From NCBI GenBank assembly GCA_000371745.1, contig AQUH01000010.1, positions 1 through 32,727 on the forward strand: a DNA stretch of 32,727 nt, written 5' to 3'. Below the pieces are notes generated by a model. That model saw only the letters and a program-made list of their open reading frames with translations. It did no database searches and was not told the DNA's origin. Shown piece by piece: positions 1 through 7,429 of this stretch. The position numbers and the translations under genes were made by a program. This stretch comes from an alpha proteobacterium SCGC AAA280-B11. GTDB lineage: Bacteria > Pseudomonadota > Alphaproteobacteria > Pelagibacterales > Pelagibacteraceae. Every line of letters starts with the position of its first letter. Position 1 is the first letter of the stretch.

Positions 1-575
1 ATACTTTTAACAAGAGCGTCGATAAAAAGTGGTTCGCTCTCATAATGTGGTATTACCTGTAAGCCCGGTTGCCATCTCATGTCCATCAAATTTCTGTAAA
101 CTTCATCGCAAACAGTTGCTGTAGTTGCGGAAGCATATTGTGGGTACAAAGGAAAAATAATAATTTTTTCACAACCCTCTTTTTTTAAAAAGTCTAGTTT
201 GCTTTTTAAACTTGGATTTCCATATCTCATCCCAAAATCAACAATGATATTATTACTTCCAATTTTGTTCTTTAATTTTTTTGCCTGACTATCCGTGTAA
301 TATCGAAGTGGTGACTGGTTAATATCATTCATCCAAATTTTTTTATAAGCGTGTGCTGTTTTTGAGGGCCTAAAGGTTAATATAAATAAGTTTAAAATTA
401 TTTGCCAAATAATGGGGTTAAGTTCTATGACCCTTCTGTCTGATAAAAACTCTTTTAAATATTTTCTAATGTCCCACCAGCCAGTCGTGTCTGGTGTGCC
501 AAGATTGACGAGCAACACTCCTGTTTTGCCAAATTTTATCTTGGGGTGATTAATTTTTTCCAAATCGAAACTCAT
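1..575 (-). CDS. hemH: Ferrochelatase, N-terminal part; runs off the left edge
   Basis: Reverse translation from the ATG at 575 gives MSFDLEKINHPKIKFGKTGVLLVNLGTPDTTGWWDIRKYLKEFLSDRRVIE...FPLYPQYASATTATVCDEVYR, typical of ferrochelatase. The start overlaps the hemE stop (ATGA). Confidence 0.93.
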   Translation of the reverse strand, partial: MSFDLEKINHPKIKFGKTGVLLVNLGTPDTTGWWDIRKYLKEFLSDRRVIELNPIIWQIILNLFILTFRPSKTAHAYKKIWMNDINQSPLRYYTDSQAKKLKNKIGSNNIIVDFGMRYGNPSLKSKLDFLKKEGCEKIIIFPLYPQYASATTATVCDEVYRNLMDMRWQPGLQVIPHYESEPLFIDALVKS

Positions 576-1582
576 AAATTATAACTCCTTACAAAATCAA
601 CCAACTTCTTAACATTGCTGGGGTTGGTTTGTGGCAGTATTCCATGCCCCAAATTAAAAATATAGGGTTTGTCTTTAAAAAAATCTAAATATTTCTTTGC
701 CTCTTTGAACATTTTTTTATTACTTCCTAATAAAAATTTTGGGTTCAGCCCCCCTTGAAAAGTTATATTTTGAGTTAAATCTAATTTATTAAGATTAATA
801 TCGTGATCAAGGCTAATACCGCTCGGTTTTACCTTTTTTATAAAATAATTAATGTTTTTATTAATTCCTTTTGGAAAACAAATTACCGGATTATTCGGGT
901 ATTTTTTTTTTATTTTATTAACAATATTTTTGTTTGGGTTGATACAAAACTCATTTAAATCCTTTTCTTTTATTAAGCCTGCCCAACTATCGAATAGTTG
1001 TATAATATCTGCACCTGCTTGTATTTGTTTTTCGCAGTGTATAAAAACTAAATGTTCTAATCTTTTAATTATTTTTATTATTTCTTTTTTTTTTGTTTTT
1101 TTTAAAAAATTTATATTTTTTTTTGGCGACATTTTGTTGAGCATGTAAACTAAAAGTGTCCATGGTGCTCCTGCGAATCCTATTAAAGACTTTTCTTGTG
1201 GTATTTTGTTTTTTAATTTTTTTAATATTTTATAAACGTTGGTTAAATTATTAGTAAATTCTTTATCTGTTAAATTATAAAATTTATTTGAGTTATATTT
1301 GTTTAAAATTGGACCAACATTTTCTTTAAATTCTACCTTTTGTCCGACAGCACTTAATATTAGCAAAATATCGGAAAAGATAATAACTGCGTCTAAATCA
1401 AATTTATTTATTGGTTGTAGTGAAACGGTTGTAGCGTCGTTCACGTTTAAGCAAAATTTTACAAAATCTTTATTTTTTTTTCTTATTTTTTTATATTCTG
1501 GTAAATATCTACCTGCTTGGCGCATAAACCAAATAGGTAAATTTTTTTCTTTATGTAAAAGACAGTTAAGTAAACTACTCAT
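572..1582 (-). CDS. hemE: Uroporphyrinogen decarboxylase
   Basis: Full-length ORF with N-terminal PIWFMRQAGRYLPEYKKIR and the GAPWTLLVYML and FNLGHGILPQTNPSNV motifs. Confidence 0.96.
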   Translation of the reverse strand: MSSLLNCLLHKEKNLPIWFMRQAGRYLPEYKKIRKKNKDFVKFCLNVNDATTVSLQPINKFDLDAVIIFSDILLILSAVGQKVEFKENVGPILNKYNSNKFYNLTDKEFTNNLTNVYKILKKLKNKIPQEKSLIGFAGAPWTLLVYMLNKMSPKKNINFLKKTKKKEIIKIIKRLEHLVFIHCEKQIQAGADIIQLFDSWAGLIKEKDLNEFCINPNKNIVNKIKKKYPNNPVICFPKGINKNINYFIKKVKPSGISLDHDINLNKLDLTQNITFQGGLNPKFLLGSNKKMFKEAKKYLDFFKDKPYIFNLGHGILPQTNPSNVKKLVDFVRSYNL

Positions 1583-1859
1583 TAATAAATATTAGTTAAA
1601 ATAGTAGTATTATATGGTTCTGTTAGTAATGTGTTTATGTTTTTATTAACATTTTATTAACACTCTTTTGTTAATTAATTTTATTTAATAACTTTGTGAT
1701 TTTAACAATTATCTAAAGTTATTAACGATATTAAAAATTAAAAATACCGAGTTACCAATGTTATTAATTTAATAACAATACTTTATTAAGTGTTAATGCT
1801 TGTTAATTTTAAAACTACAAGTGTATAAACTACATTAATAAACATTTATCCACACATCT
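1583..1859. promoter_or_regulatory. Putative chromosomal replication origin (oriC)
   Basis: AT-rich noncoding gap between divergent hemE and the DUF299 gene, the oriC location known from Caulobacter and relatives. It has a perfect TTATCCACA DnaA box at 1846-1854, 8/9 matches at 1820-1828 (reverse), 1643-1651 and 1654-1662, and repeated TTATTAAC. Confidence 0.7.
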
Positions 1860-2675
1860 ATGAACAGAAAATATAATGTATTTTTAGTTTCAGATTCAAC
1901 CGGGGAAACGCTAGATCGGATATTTTTGGCTCTAAAAGCGCAATTTGAAAATTTTAACAACACTCTGCACCATTTTTCTTTTGTTAGGACTGAAACTCAA
2001 ATTAAAACATTGCTGGAAAAGTGTAACAAATTAGGAAATCCAATAATTTTGTATACGTTAGTGGAGACCTCTATCACCTCTGTTTTGATAGAAGAGACAA
2101 AAAAAAATAAAATCCCCTGTTTTGGAGTATTAGATTATTTAATTCCAAAGTTTGAAGAGGTTTTAAATAGAAAAGCAAATCATAAGCCCAGCGGCCAACA
2201 TGCTTTAAATAAAGAATATTATAAAAAAATATCAGCAATGCAGTTTAGCATCGAGCATGATGACGGGCAGAAATTAGAAACTATTTTGGAATCAGATATA
2301 ATTATTTTAGGAATTAGCAGAACAAGCAAAACGCCAACCACCATCTATCTTGCAAATAAAGGTTTTAAATCCTCAAATATTCCAATGGTTCCTAATCAAA
2401 AAATACCGGAAGAAGTTTTAAAAAATAAAAAAGTAACAATAGTTGGACTTGTGGCCGACCCAGAGAGGCTTGTTGATATAAGAAAAAATAGGCTTAGCAC
2501 TTTAAGTGAAGACAAGCACACTTCTTATGTTGATTTAGATAAAATTAAAGATGAGCTTGAGGAAAGTAAAAAAATTTTTAAAACAAATAATATTCCAACA
2601 ATTGATGTTACAAGAAAATCAGTTGAAGAAATAGCGGCCTCAATCATAAAGATACACGAAATAAAAAATAGTTAA
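1860..2675 (+). CDS. ppsR: DUF299 kinase/pyrophosphorylase (PEP synthase/PPDK regulatory protein family)
   Basis: VFLVSDSTGETLDRI at the N-terminus, ILGISRTSKTPTTIYLANKG (P-loop-like) and VGLVADPERLVDIRKNRL are family hallmarks. Confidence 0.93.
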   Translation: MNRKYNVFLVSDSTGETLDRIFLALKAQFENFNNTLHHFSFVRTETQIKTLLEKCNKLGNPIILYTLVETSITSVLIEETKKNKIPCFGVLDYLIPKFEEVLNRKANHKPSGQHALNKEYYKKISAMQFSIEHDDGQKLETILESDIIILGISRTSKTPTTIYLANKGFKSSNIPMVPNQKIPEEVLKNKKVTIVGLVADPERLVDIRKNRLSTLSEDKHTSYVDLDKIKDELEESKKIFKTNNIPTIDVTRKSVEEIAASIIKIHEIKNS

Positions 2676-3262
2676 TGAAAGATATAATTTTAGCATCCGC
2701 AAGTGGGATAAGGCTAAAAATATTAAAAGATTATGGTTTTAATGTTAGGGCTATTCCGGCGGGCATAGATGAAGATGAAATAAAAAACTCATTGTTAAAT
2801 GATAGATTTACGTCTTTTGATATTTCACGAGCTCTCGCAGAAACAAAAGCAAAAAAAATAAGCAGCAAATTTATGAATGAAATGGTTTTGGGTGCTGATC
2901 AAGTTTTAGATTTTCAGGGCAAGATATTTAACAAACCAGAGAATATGGAATCAGCTCTTAACTTAATGAAAAAGTTAAATGGAAATATTCATTTTATATT
3001 TAGCTCTATTTGTTTAAGTAAAAATAATGCTGTTATTTGGATGCACACCGAAAAAGTCATTTTAAAAATGAAAAAATTGTCAGATGAATTTATTAAAAAT
3101 TATTTAGATAAAGTGGGTTTGGAAATAATAAAACAATACGGGGTTTACCAAATCGAGGGCCAGGGTAAAGAATTATTTGAACAAATCCAAGGAGACGAAT
3201 ATTCTGTTATGGGAATGCCAATTAAGCAATTAATGAATTATTATAAAATAAATGAAAAATAA
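2675..3262 (+). CDS. maf: Maf family nucleotide pyrophosphatase
   Basis: ILASASGIRLKIL, VLGADQVLDFQGKIFNKP and the C-terminal YQIEGQGKELFEQIQGDEYSVMGMP match Maf proteins. Confidence 0.93.
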   Translation: MKDIILASASGIRLKILKDYGFNVRAIPAGIDEDEIKNSLLNDRFTSFDISRALAETKAKKISSKFMNEMVLGADQVLDFQGKIFNKPENMESALNLMKKLNGNIHFIFSSICLSKNNAVIWMHTEKVILKMKKLSDEFIKNYLDKVGLEIIKQYGVYQIEGQGKELFEQIQGDEYSVMGMPIKQLMNYYKINEK

Positions 3263-3644
3263 AAAAAAATTTGTGGTTATTGGTAACCCAATAAAACATT
3301 CTTTATCTCCCTTTTTGCATAATTATTGGTTTAAAAAACTTAAATTAAATTGTGAGTATAAAAAATTAAAAATAATTATGAACCCGGCGATGATTGTTAC
3401 TTGGTTAACAGGCTTATCAATCTTATGGGTTCTAGGATTTAATACTATCTTTTCTTTGTGGTTATCGATTAAATTTTTATTTGTAATTATTCTATCCGGC
3501 TATCATGGTTTTTTATCCAAATGTTTGAAGGATTTTGCGCTAGATAGAAATACTAGAAGCTCAAAATTTTTTAGGTTTATAAATGAAATACCAACTATAA
3601 TATTGATAATCATTGTTTTTTTAGTTATTTTTAAACCCGCTTGA
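3252..3644 (+). CDS. Chimeric ORF: N-terminal fragment of shikimate dehydrogenase (AroE) joined to C-terminal part of HemJ
   Basis: The first ~38 aa, MKNKKKFVVIGNPIKHSLSPFLHNYWFKKL, are AroE-like. From about residue 42, IMNPAMIVTWLTGLSILW...SGYHGFLSKCLKDFALDRNTRSSKFFRFINEIPTIILIIIVFLVIFKP is HemJ (UPF0093)-like. Neither protein is complete. Confidence 0.85.
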   Translation: MKNKKKFVVIGNPIKHSLSPFLHNYWFKKLKLNCEYKKLKIIMNPAMIVTWLTGLSILWVLGFNTIFSLWLSIKFLFVIILSGYHGFLSKCLKDFALDRNTRSSKFFRFINEIPTIILIIIVFLVIFKPA

Positions 3645-3711
3645 AATGTAAGTTAATAGCTGTTATATTCTTTTCCACACCTTAAGTTTCACAAGACAAT
3701 CCCAAATTATA

Positions 3712-4983
3712 ATGAATTTACAAGAATTAAAAAATAAAACCCCAGCAGATTTAATTTTAGAAGCTGAAAAACTTGGCATAGAAAACCCAAGCACAATGCG
3801 TAAGCAAGAAATCTTGTTTGCCATTCTTAAAAAATTTGCAGAAAAAAATGAAAAAATTACTGGAAGCGGAGTTCTAGAAACTTTGCAAGATGGCTTTGGT
3901 TTTTTAAGAGCTACGGAGTCAAATTATTTGCCAGGTCCAGACGATATTTATGTAAGCCCAAGTCAAATTAGAAGATTTGGTCTTCGAAAAGGAGACACGG
4001 TTGAGGGTGAGATTAGAGCGCCAAAAGATTCAGAAAGATATTTTGCTCTTCTGCAGGTTAGTAAAATAAATTTTGAAGATCCTGAAAAATCTAGAAATAA
4101 AATAAACTTTGATAACCTAACACCTTTATATCCAGATGAACGTATTAAGTTGGAAGTAGAATCTAATAAAGCGGAAAAGAAACCAGATTTAACAGCAAGA
4201 CTAATAGACCTTGTGACCCCAATTGGAAAAGGACAAAGAGCTTTAATTGTATCGCCTCCAAGAGCAGGAAAGACAGTAATACTTCAAAACATTGCCCATT
4301 CAATCACGGCAAATCATCCGGAAATTTATTTAATAGTTTTGCTTATAGATGAAAGACCAGAGGAAGTTACGGACATGCAACGTTCTGTGAAAGGCGAAGT
4401 AGTAAGCTCAACGTTTGATGAACCGGCAATGAGGCACGTTCAAGTAGCCGAGATGGTTATTGAAAAAGCAAAAAGGTTAGCAGAGCACAAAAAAGATGTT
4501 GTTATTTTATTAGATTCAATCACTCGATTAGGTAGAGCTTATAACGCCGTTGTCCCAAGTTCAGGAAAAGTATTAACGGGCGGTGTGGATGCCAATGCTT
4601 TACAAAGACCAAAAAGATTTTTTGGAGCAGCTAGAAATATCGAAGAGGGCGGATCACTTACAATTATTTCAACGGCATTAATTGAAACAGGTTCAAGAAT
4701 GGACGAAGTTATTTTTGAAGAATTTAAAGGAACAGGTAATGCCGAAGTTATCCTAGATAGAAAAATTGCTGATAAGAGAATTTTCCCAGCAATTGATATT
4801 ACTAAATCTGGCACTCGAAAAGAGGATTTATTATTTAAGAAAGAAGATCTCCAAAAGATGAATGTTTTGAGAAGATTAATAGCTCCTATGGGTAACATGG
4901 AAGCAATAGAATTTTTAATTGGAAAATTAAGAGAGACAAAAAATAACGCTGAATTTTTTGACTCTATGAATAAGTCTTCTTAA
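3712..4983 (+). CDS. rho: Transcription termination factor Rho
   Basis: GFGFLR...[24 protein letters not shown] (RNA-binding domain), [14 protein letters not shown] (Walker A), [25 protein letters not shown]. Confidence 0.98.
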   Translation: MNLQELKNKTPADLILEAEKLGIENPSTMRKQEILFAILKKFAEKNEKITGSGVLETLQDGFGFLRATESNYLPGPDDIYVSPSQIRRFGLRKGDTVEGEIRAPKDSERYFALLQVSKINFEDPEKSRNKINFDNLTPLYPDERIKLEVESNKAEKKPDLTARLIDLVTPIGKGQRALIVSPPRAGKTVILQNIAHSITANHPEIYLIVLLIDERPEEVTDMQRSVKGEVVSSTFDEPAMRHVQVAEMVIEKAKRLAEHKKDVVILLDSITRLGRAYNAVVPSSGKVLTGGVDANALQRPKRFFGAARNIEEGGSLTIISTALIETGSRMDEVIFEEFKGTGNAEVILDRKIADKRIFPAIDITKSGTRKEDLLFKKEDLQKMNVLRRLIAPMGNMEAIEFLIGKLRETKNNAEFFDSMNKSS

Positions 4984-5637
4984 TTAGTGAATTCTTCTTT
5001 CAGAATCTGGATTATTCCCAAGGATATAAAAATTTATTATTTGGTTTATTAATAGATTTCTCTCAAGTACCGTTTTTGCCTCAAGCAAACCTTGTTTTTC
5101 ACTAACAGAAAAAGGACATATCATTGATAAGGAATTTATTAACTGATCGGCCTCAACCTTTTCTACAATTTTCCAATCTGTAGATAGATGATGGATTTTA
5201 AATAGCTTTCTAGCTTTATCTATTAATTGAAGTACATCAATTTTATCATTAAATTTTATTTTTTCTAAATCATCTAAAAATTCATCATAGGTCACTCTAA
5301 ATTTTCTATAAGGAAGATCTGTCTCTGCTTCGTCCAAAACTCTAAATCTAATTAAACCTTTTAAATTTATTAAATATCTACCATCAGCTGTTTTGGTGTG
5401 ACTGTCTATTTTCCCAAGACAACCAACGCTAAATACTTCTGGCTTTTTTGGATTATTACTTTGTTTAGTTTGGATCATGCCAATCATTTTATTTGATGCT
5501 AGAGCATCTTCGATCATTTTTTTATATCTTGGCTCAAATATATTTAATGGCAAAATTGTATTTGGAAAGAACACCGCATTTGCAAGTGGAAAAATAGATA
5601 TCTCTTGAGGAATTTCTTTTTTATTTAGAGTTGTCAT
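4984..5637 (-). CDS. LON peptidase N-terminal domain protein
   Basis: ISIFPLANAVFFPNTILPLNIFEPRYKKMIEDAL...GMIQT...VGCLGKI...LINLKGLIRFRV is the LON substrate-binding domain without protease or AAA domains. Confidence 0.9.
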   Translation of the reverse strand: MTTLNKKEIPQEISIFPLANAVFFPNTILPLNIFEPRYKKMIEDALASNKMIGMIQTKQSNNPKKPEVFSVGCLGKIDSHTKTADGRYLINLKGLIRFRVLDEAETDLPYRKFRVTYDEFLDDLEKIKFNDKIDVLQLIDKARKLFKIHHLSTDWKIVEKVEADQLINSLSMICPFSVSEKQGLLEAKTVLERNLLINQIINFYILGNNPDSERRIH

Positions 5638-5728
5638 TATGAATGAATATAGTGTTTAATTTGATTTATTCAATTTCACTTTTCAATTGATTAAAATTTA
5701 TTTTTGTTTAATTTCACTGAATTATTAA

Positions 5729-5803
5729 GCGGGTGTAGCTCAGTGGTAGAGCGAATCGTTGCCAACGATTAGGTCGTGGGTTCAATTCCCTTCACCCGCT
5801 CCA
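5729..5803 (+). tRNA. tRNA-Gly(GCC)
   Basis: Cloverleaf: acceptor GCGGGTG/CACCCGC, D-arm GCTCAGTGGTAGAGC, anticodon arm AATCG-TTGCCAA-CGATT, T-arm GTGGGTTCAATTCCCTT (imperfect stem), ending TCCA. Confidence 0.95.
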
Positions 5804-5805
5804 AA
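5781..5805 (+). repeat. att-like direct repeat, copy 1 (within the tRNA-Gly 3' end)
   Basis: TTCAATTCCCTTCACCCGCTCCAAA, identical to 7024-7048. Confidence 0.88.
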
Positions 5806-5806
5806 T

Positions 5807-6805
5807 CTATAAAGTTAGCAATAATTTATATAATCTTATATTTTCAATATATAATTTAACACATTTACAGAAATTAATTATGGTATTGCTGTATTTTTTT
5901 TCTAATAATACTTTATTTGTTAGGTCTTCATTAATAGATTTTTCACAAGAATCCATAATTCCAAGAATAACTTTTTGAGTTTGGTTGCCAGGGAATATTT
6001 TTAAAAAATTGTTAATATTTTTTGGTATTTCTTGTTTTTTAAAGATTAAGTCTTCATTAAAATAATAACGATTATCTTTTTTTATAAAATTGAAATTAAC
6101 GTTATTATTATTTAATCCTTCAACAAATAAAGACTGATTTGGAATATTAAAAGATTTGTATTCTTCAGGAAAAAATCCCCAAGTGATAAAAAACTCAATA
6201 GGATCCATATCCGATGTGTATTCACAACATATTTCTTCATCTTTTTCCATTAATTGGTTATTGGCAATAGATACAGATTTATCATCTACTAGATATTTTT
6301 TTCCATGATAATGAAAATTAATTATATCTAATATAGGCATTAAAACTTTTTCATTATTTTTGTTTGTAGTAGATCTTGTTAAAAAAGTAACAAAAACAAA
6401 TTGTTCATTATTATTTAAATGTTCAAAGTGTTTTAAATGATTTAGCAAAATTTTTTTTAAAAACGAATTTTTTTCTACAATTTGAATCATTAAGTCCTTT
6501 TCTAAAGGATCACAAAAGCAGGGATGGTGTTCTTTATAAAATTCTATACTAGGAAGTGTTTTTATATACGCATTTAGAAAATCAATATGAGGATATTCAA
6601 TTTTTTTACCATCTAAAAAATCAAGAAAATCTTTTGCATTAATTGTTAAAATAAATGGCACTTTAATTAATGTCTCTTCTTGTTTTAATTGTTTTTTAGC
6701 AAAGAAACCCCAACCCGAATCTTTATTATATTTTGTATATAAGTCATCATGTATGTAGCCGTCATATTTTTTAAATAATTCTATTAAATAATTGACCTGT
6801 GACAT
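5807..6805 (-). CDS. SET-domain protein, Rubisco LSMT/SETD-like lysine methyltransferase
   Basis: N-terminal GWGFFAKKQLKQEETLIKVPFILTINAKDF, central PILDIINFHYHG and EEICCEYTSDMDPIEFFITWGFFPEEY resemble the SET core (GxG, N-H, E-x-x-x-x-Y) followed by a C-terminal helical region. Confidence 0.75.
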   Translation of the reverse strand: MSQVNYLIELFKKYDGYIHDDLYTKYNKDSGWGFFAKKQLKQEETLIKVPFILTINAKDFLDFLDGKKIEYPHIDFLNAYIKTLPSIEFYKEHHPCFCDPLEKDLMIQIVEKNSFLKKILLNHLKHFEHLNNNEQFVFVTFLTRSTTNKNNEKVLMPILDIINFHYHGKKYLVDDKSVSIANNQLMEKDEEICCEYTSDMDPIEFFITWGFFPEEYKSFNIPNQSLFVEGLNNNNVNFNFIKKDNRYYFNEDLIFKKQEIPKNINNFLKIFPGNQTQKVILGIMDSCEKSINEDLTNKVLLEKKYSNTIINFCKCVKLYIENIRLYKLLLTL

Positions 6806-6952
6806 TATTATTTTTTAAATGTCTGTAATTATTTTTTAAGAATAAATTTTATATAAAGAATCTATATGTAATTTTTATTTGCTGATTAATTAAACTATAA
6901 AGATAATTTTAAAAAACTTACGCACTTGTCACACACTTTGGTCCAGAATCTC

Positions 6953-6986
6953 AGGCAGACAACTTTCTAAAATAGGCAGACAACTT
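6953..6986. repeat. Pair of 13-bp direct repeats AGGCAGACAACTT (6953-6965, 6974-6986)
   Basis: Direct sequence identity, 21-bp start-to-start spacing; flanked by the inverted repeat TCCAGAA (6942-6948) / TTCTGGA (6988-6994). Confidence 0.8.
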
Positions 6987-7023
6987 CTTCTGGAAGCATT
7001 GATTTTACTAGCATAGCGAGGTC

Positions 7024-7048
7024 TTCAATTCCCTTCACCCGCTCCAAA
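7024..7048 (+). repeat. att-like direct repeat, copy 2 (displaced tRNA-Gly 3' end)
   Basis: TTCAATTCCCTTCACCCGCTCCAAA, identical to 5781-5805, with no tRNA 5' part upstream. Confidence 0.88.
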
Positions 7049-7090
7049 ACAGCAAACAAAATAACTTTAATCTGATATAAGAAAGTAATT

Positions 7091-7429
7091 ATGGAGCTTC
7101 ATAAAAAAAAATGCATCCCTTGTCGAGGTGATATTCCTCCTTTTACCAAGGAACAGATTGATGAATATTTAAAATATTTAGCAGATTGGAAAGTTCAGAT
7201 TAACGATACAAAAGCTTTTTATTTAACAAGAGTTTATAAATTTTCTAACTTTGAAAAAAGCTTAAGTTTTATAAATAAAGTTTCAAATATTGCTGAAGAA
7301 GAGGCTCATCATCCAGATTTAAAATTTGGATGGGGTTATGCTGAGATTATTATATTCACCCATGCAATTAATGGACTTTCGTTAAGTGATTTTATCTTAG
7401 CCTCTAAGATAGATATGATTAGTGTCTAA
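7091..7429 (+). CDS. phhB: Pterin-4a-carbinolamine dehydratase
   Basis: CIPCRGDIPPFTKEQIDEYLKYLADWKV...YKFSNFEKSLSFINKVSNIAEEEAHHPDLKFGWGYAEIIIFTHAINGLSLSDFILA. Confidence 0.93.
   Translation: MELHKKKCIPCRGDIPPFTKEQIDEYLKYLADWKVQINDTKAFYLTRVYKFSNFEKSLSFINKVSNIAEEEAHHPDLKFGWGYAEIIIFTHAINGLSLSDFILASKIDMISV

Larger units (their letters stand above)
5806..7048. mobile_element. Putative tRNA-Gly-integrated islet or remnant (one cargo gene, no integrase)
   Basis: Bounded by the tRNA 3' end and an identical 25-bp direct repeat 1,243 bp downstream. Contains a single SET-domain ORF and a noncoding segment with short repeats. Confidence 0.65.

Noticed and set aside
852-1148. Plus-strand ORF inside hemE (also 1299..1595)
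   Set aside because: Antisense to a clear hemE; low-complexity Phe/Ile-rich translation from poly-A/T-rich antisense, no family resemblance.
1621-1740. TTAA-spaced motifs considered as CtrA binding sites in the putative origin
   Set aside because: The TTAA pairs I could find are not spaced 7 bp apart, and such pairs are expected by chance in this AT-rich region.
4539-4898. Minus-strand ORF within rho
   Set aside because: Fully antisense to a highly conserved gene; no independent protein signature.
6953-6986. Possible CRISPR-like repeats
   Set aside because: Only two 13-bp copies, no further spacers or repeats, no cas genes.
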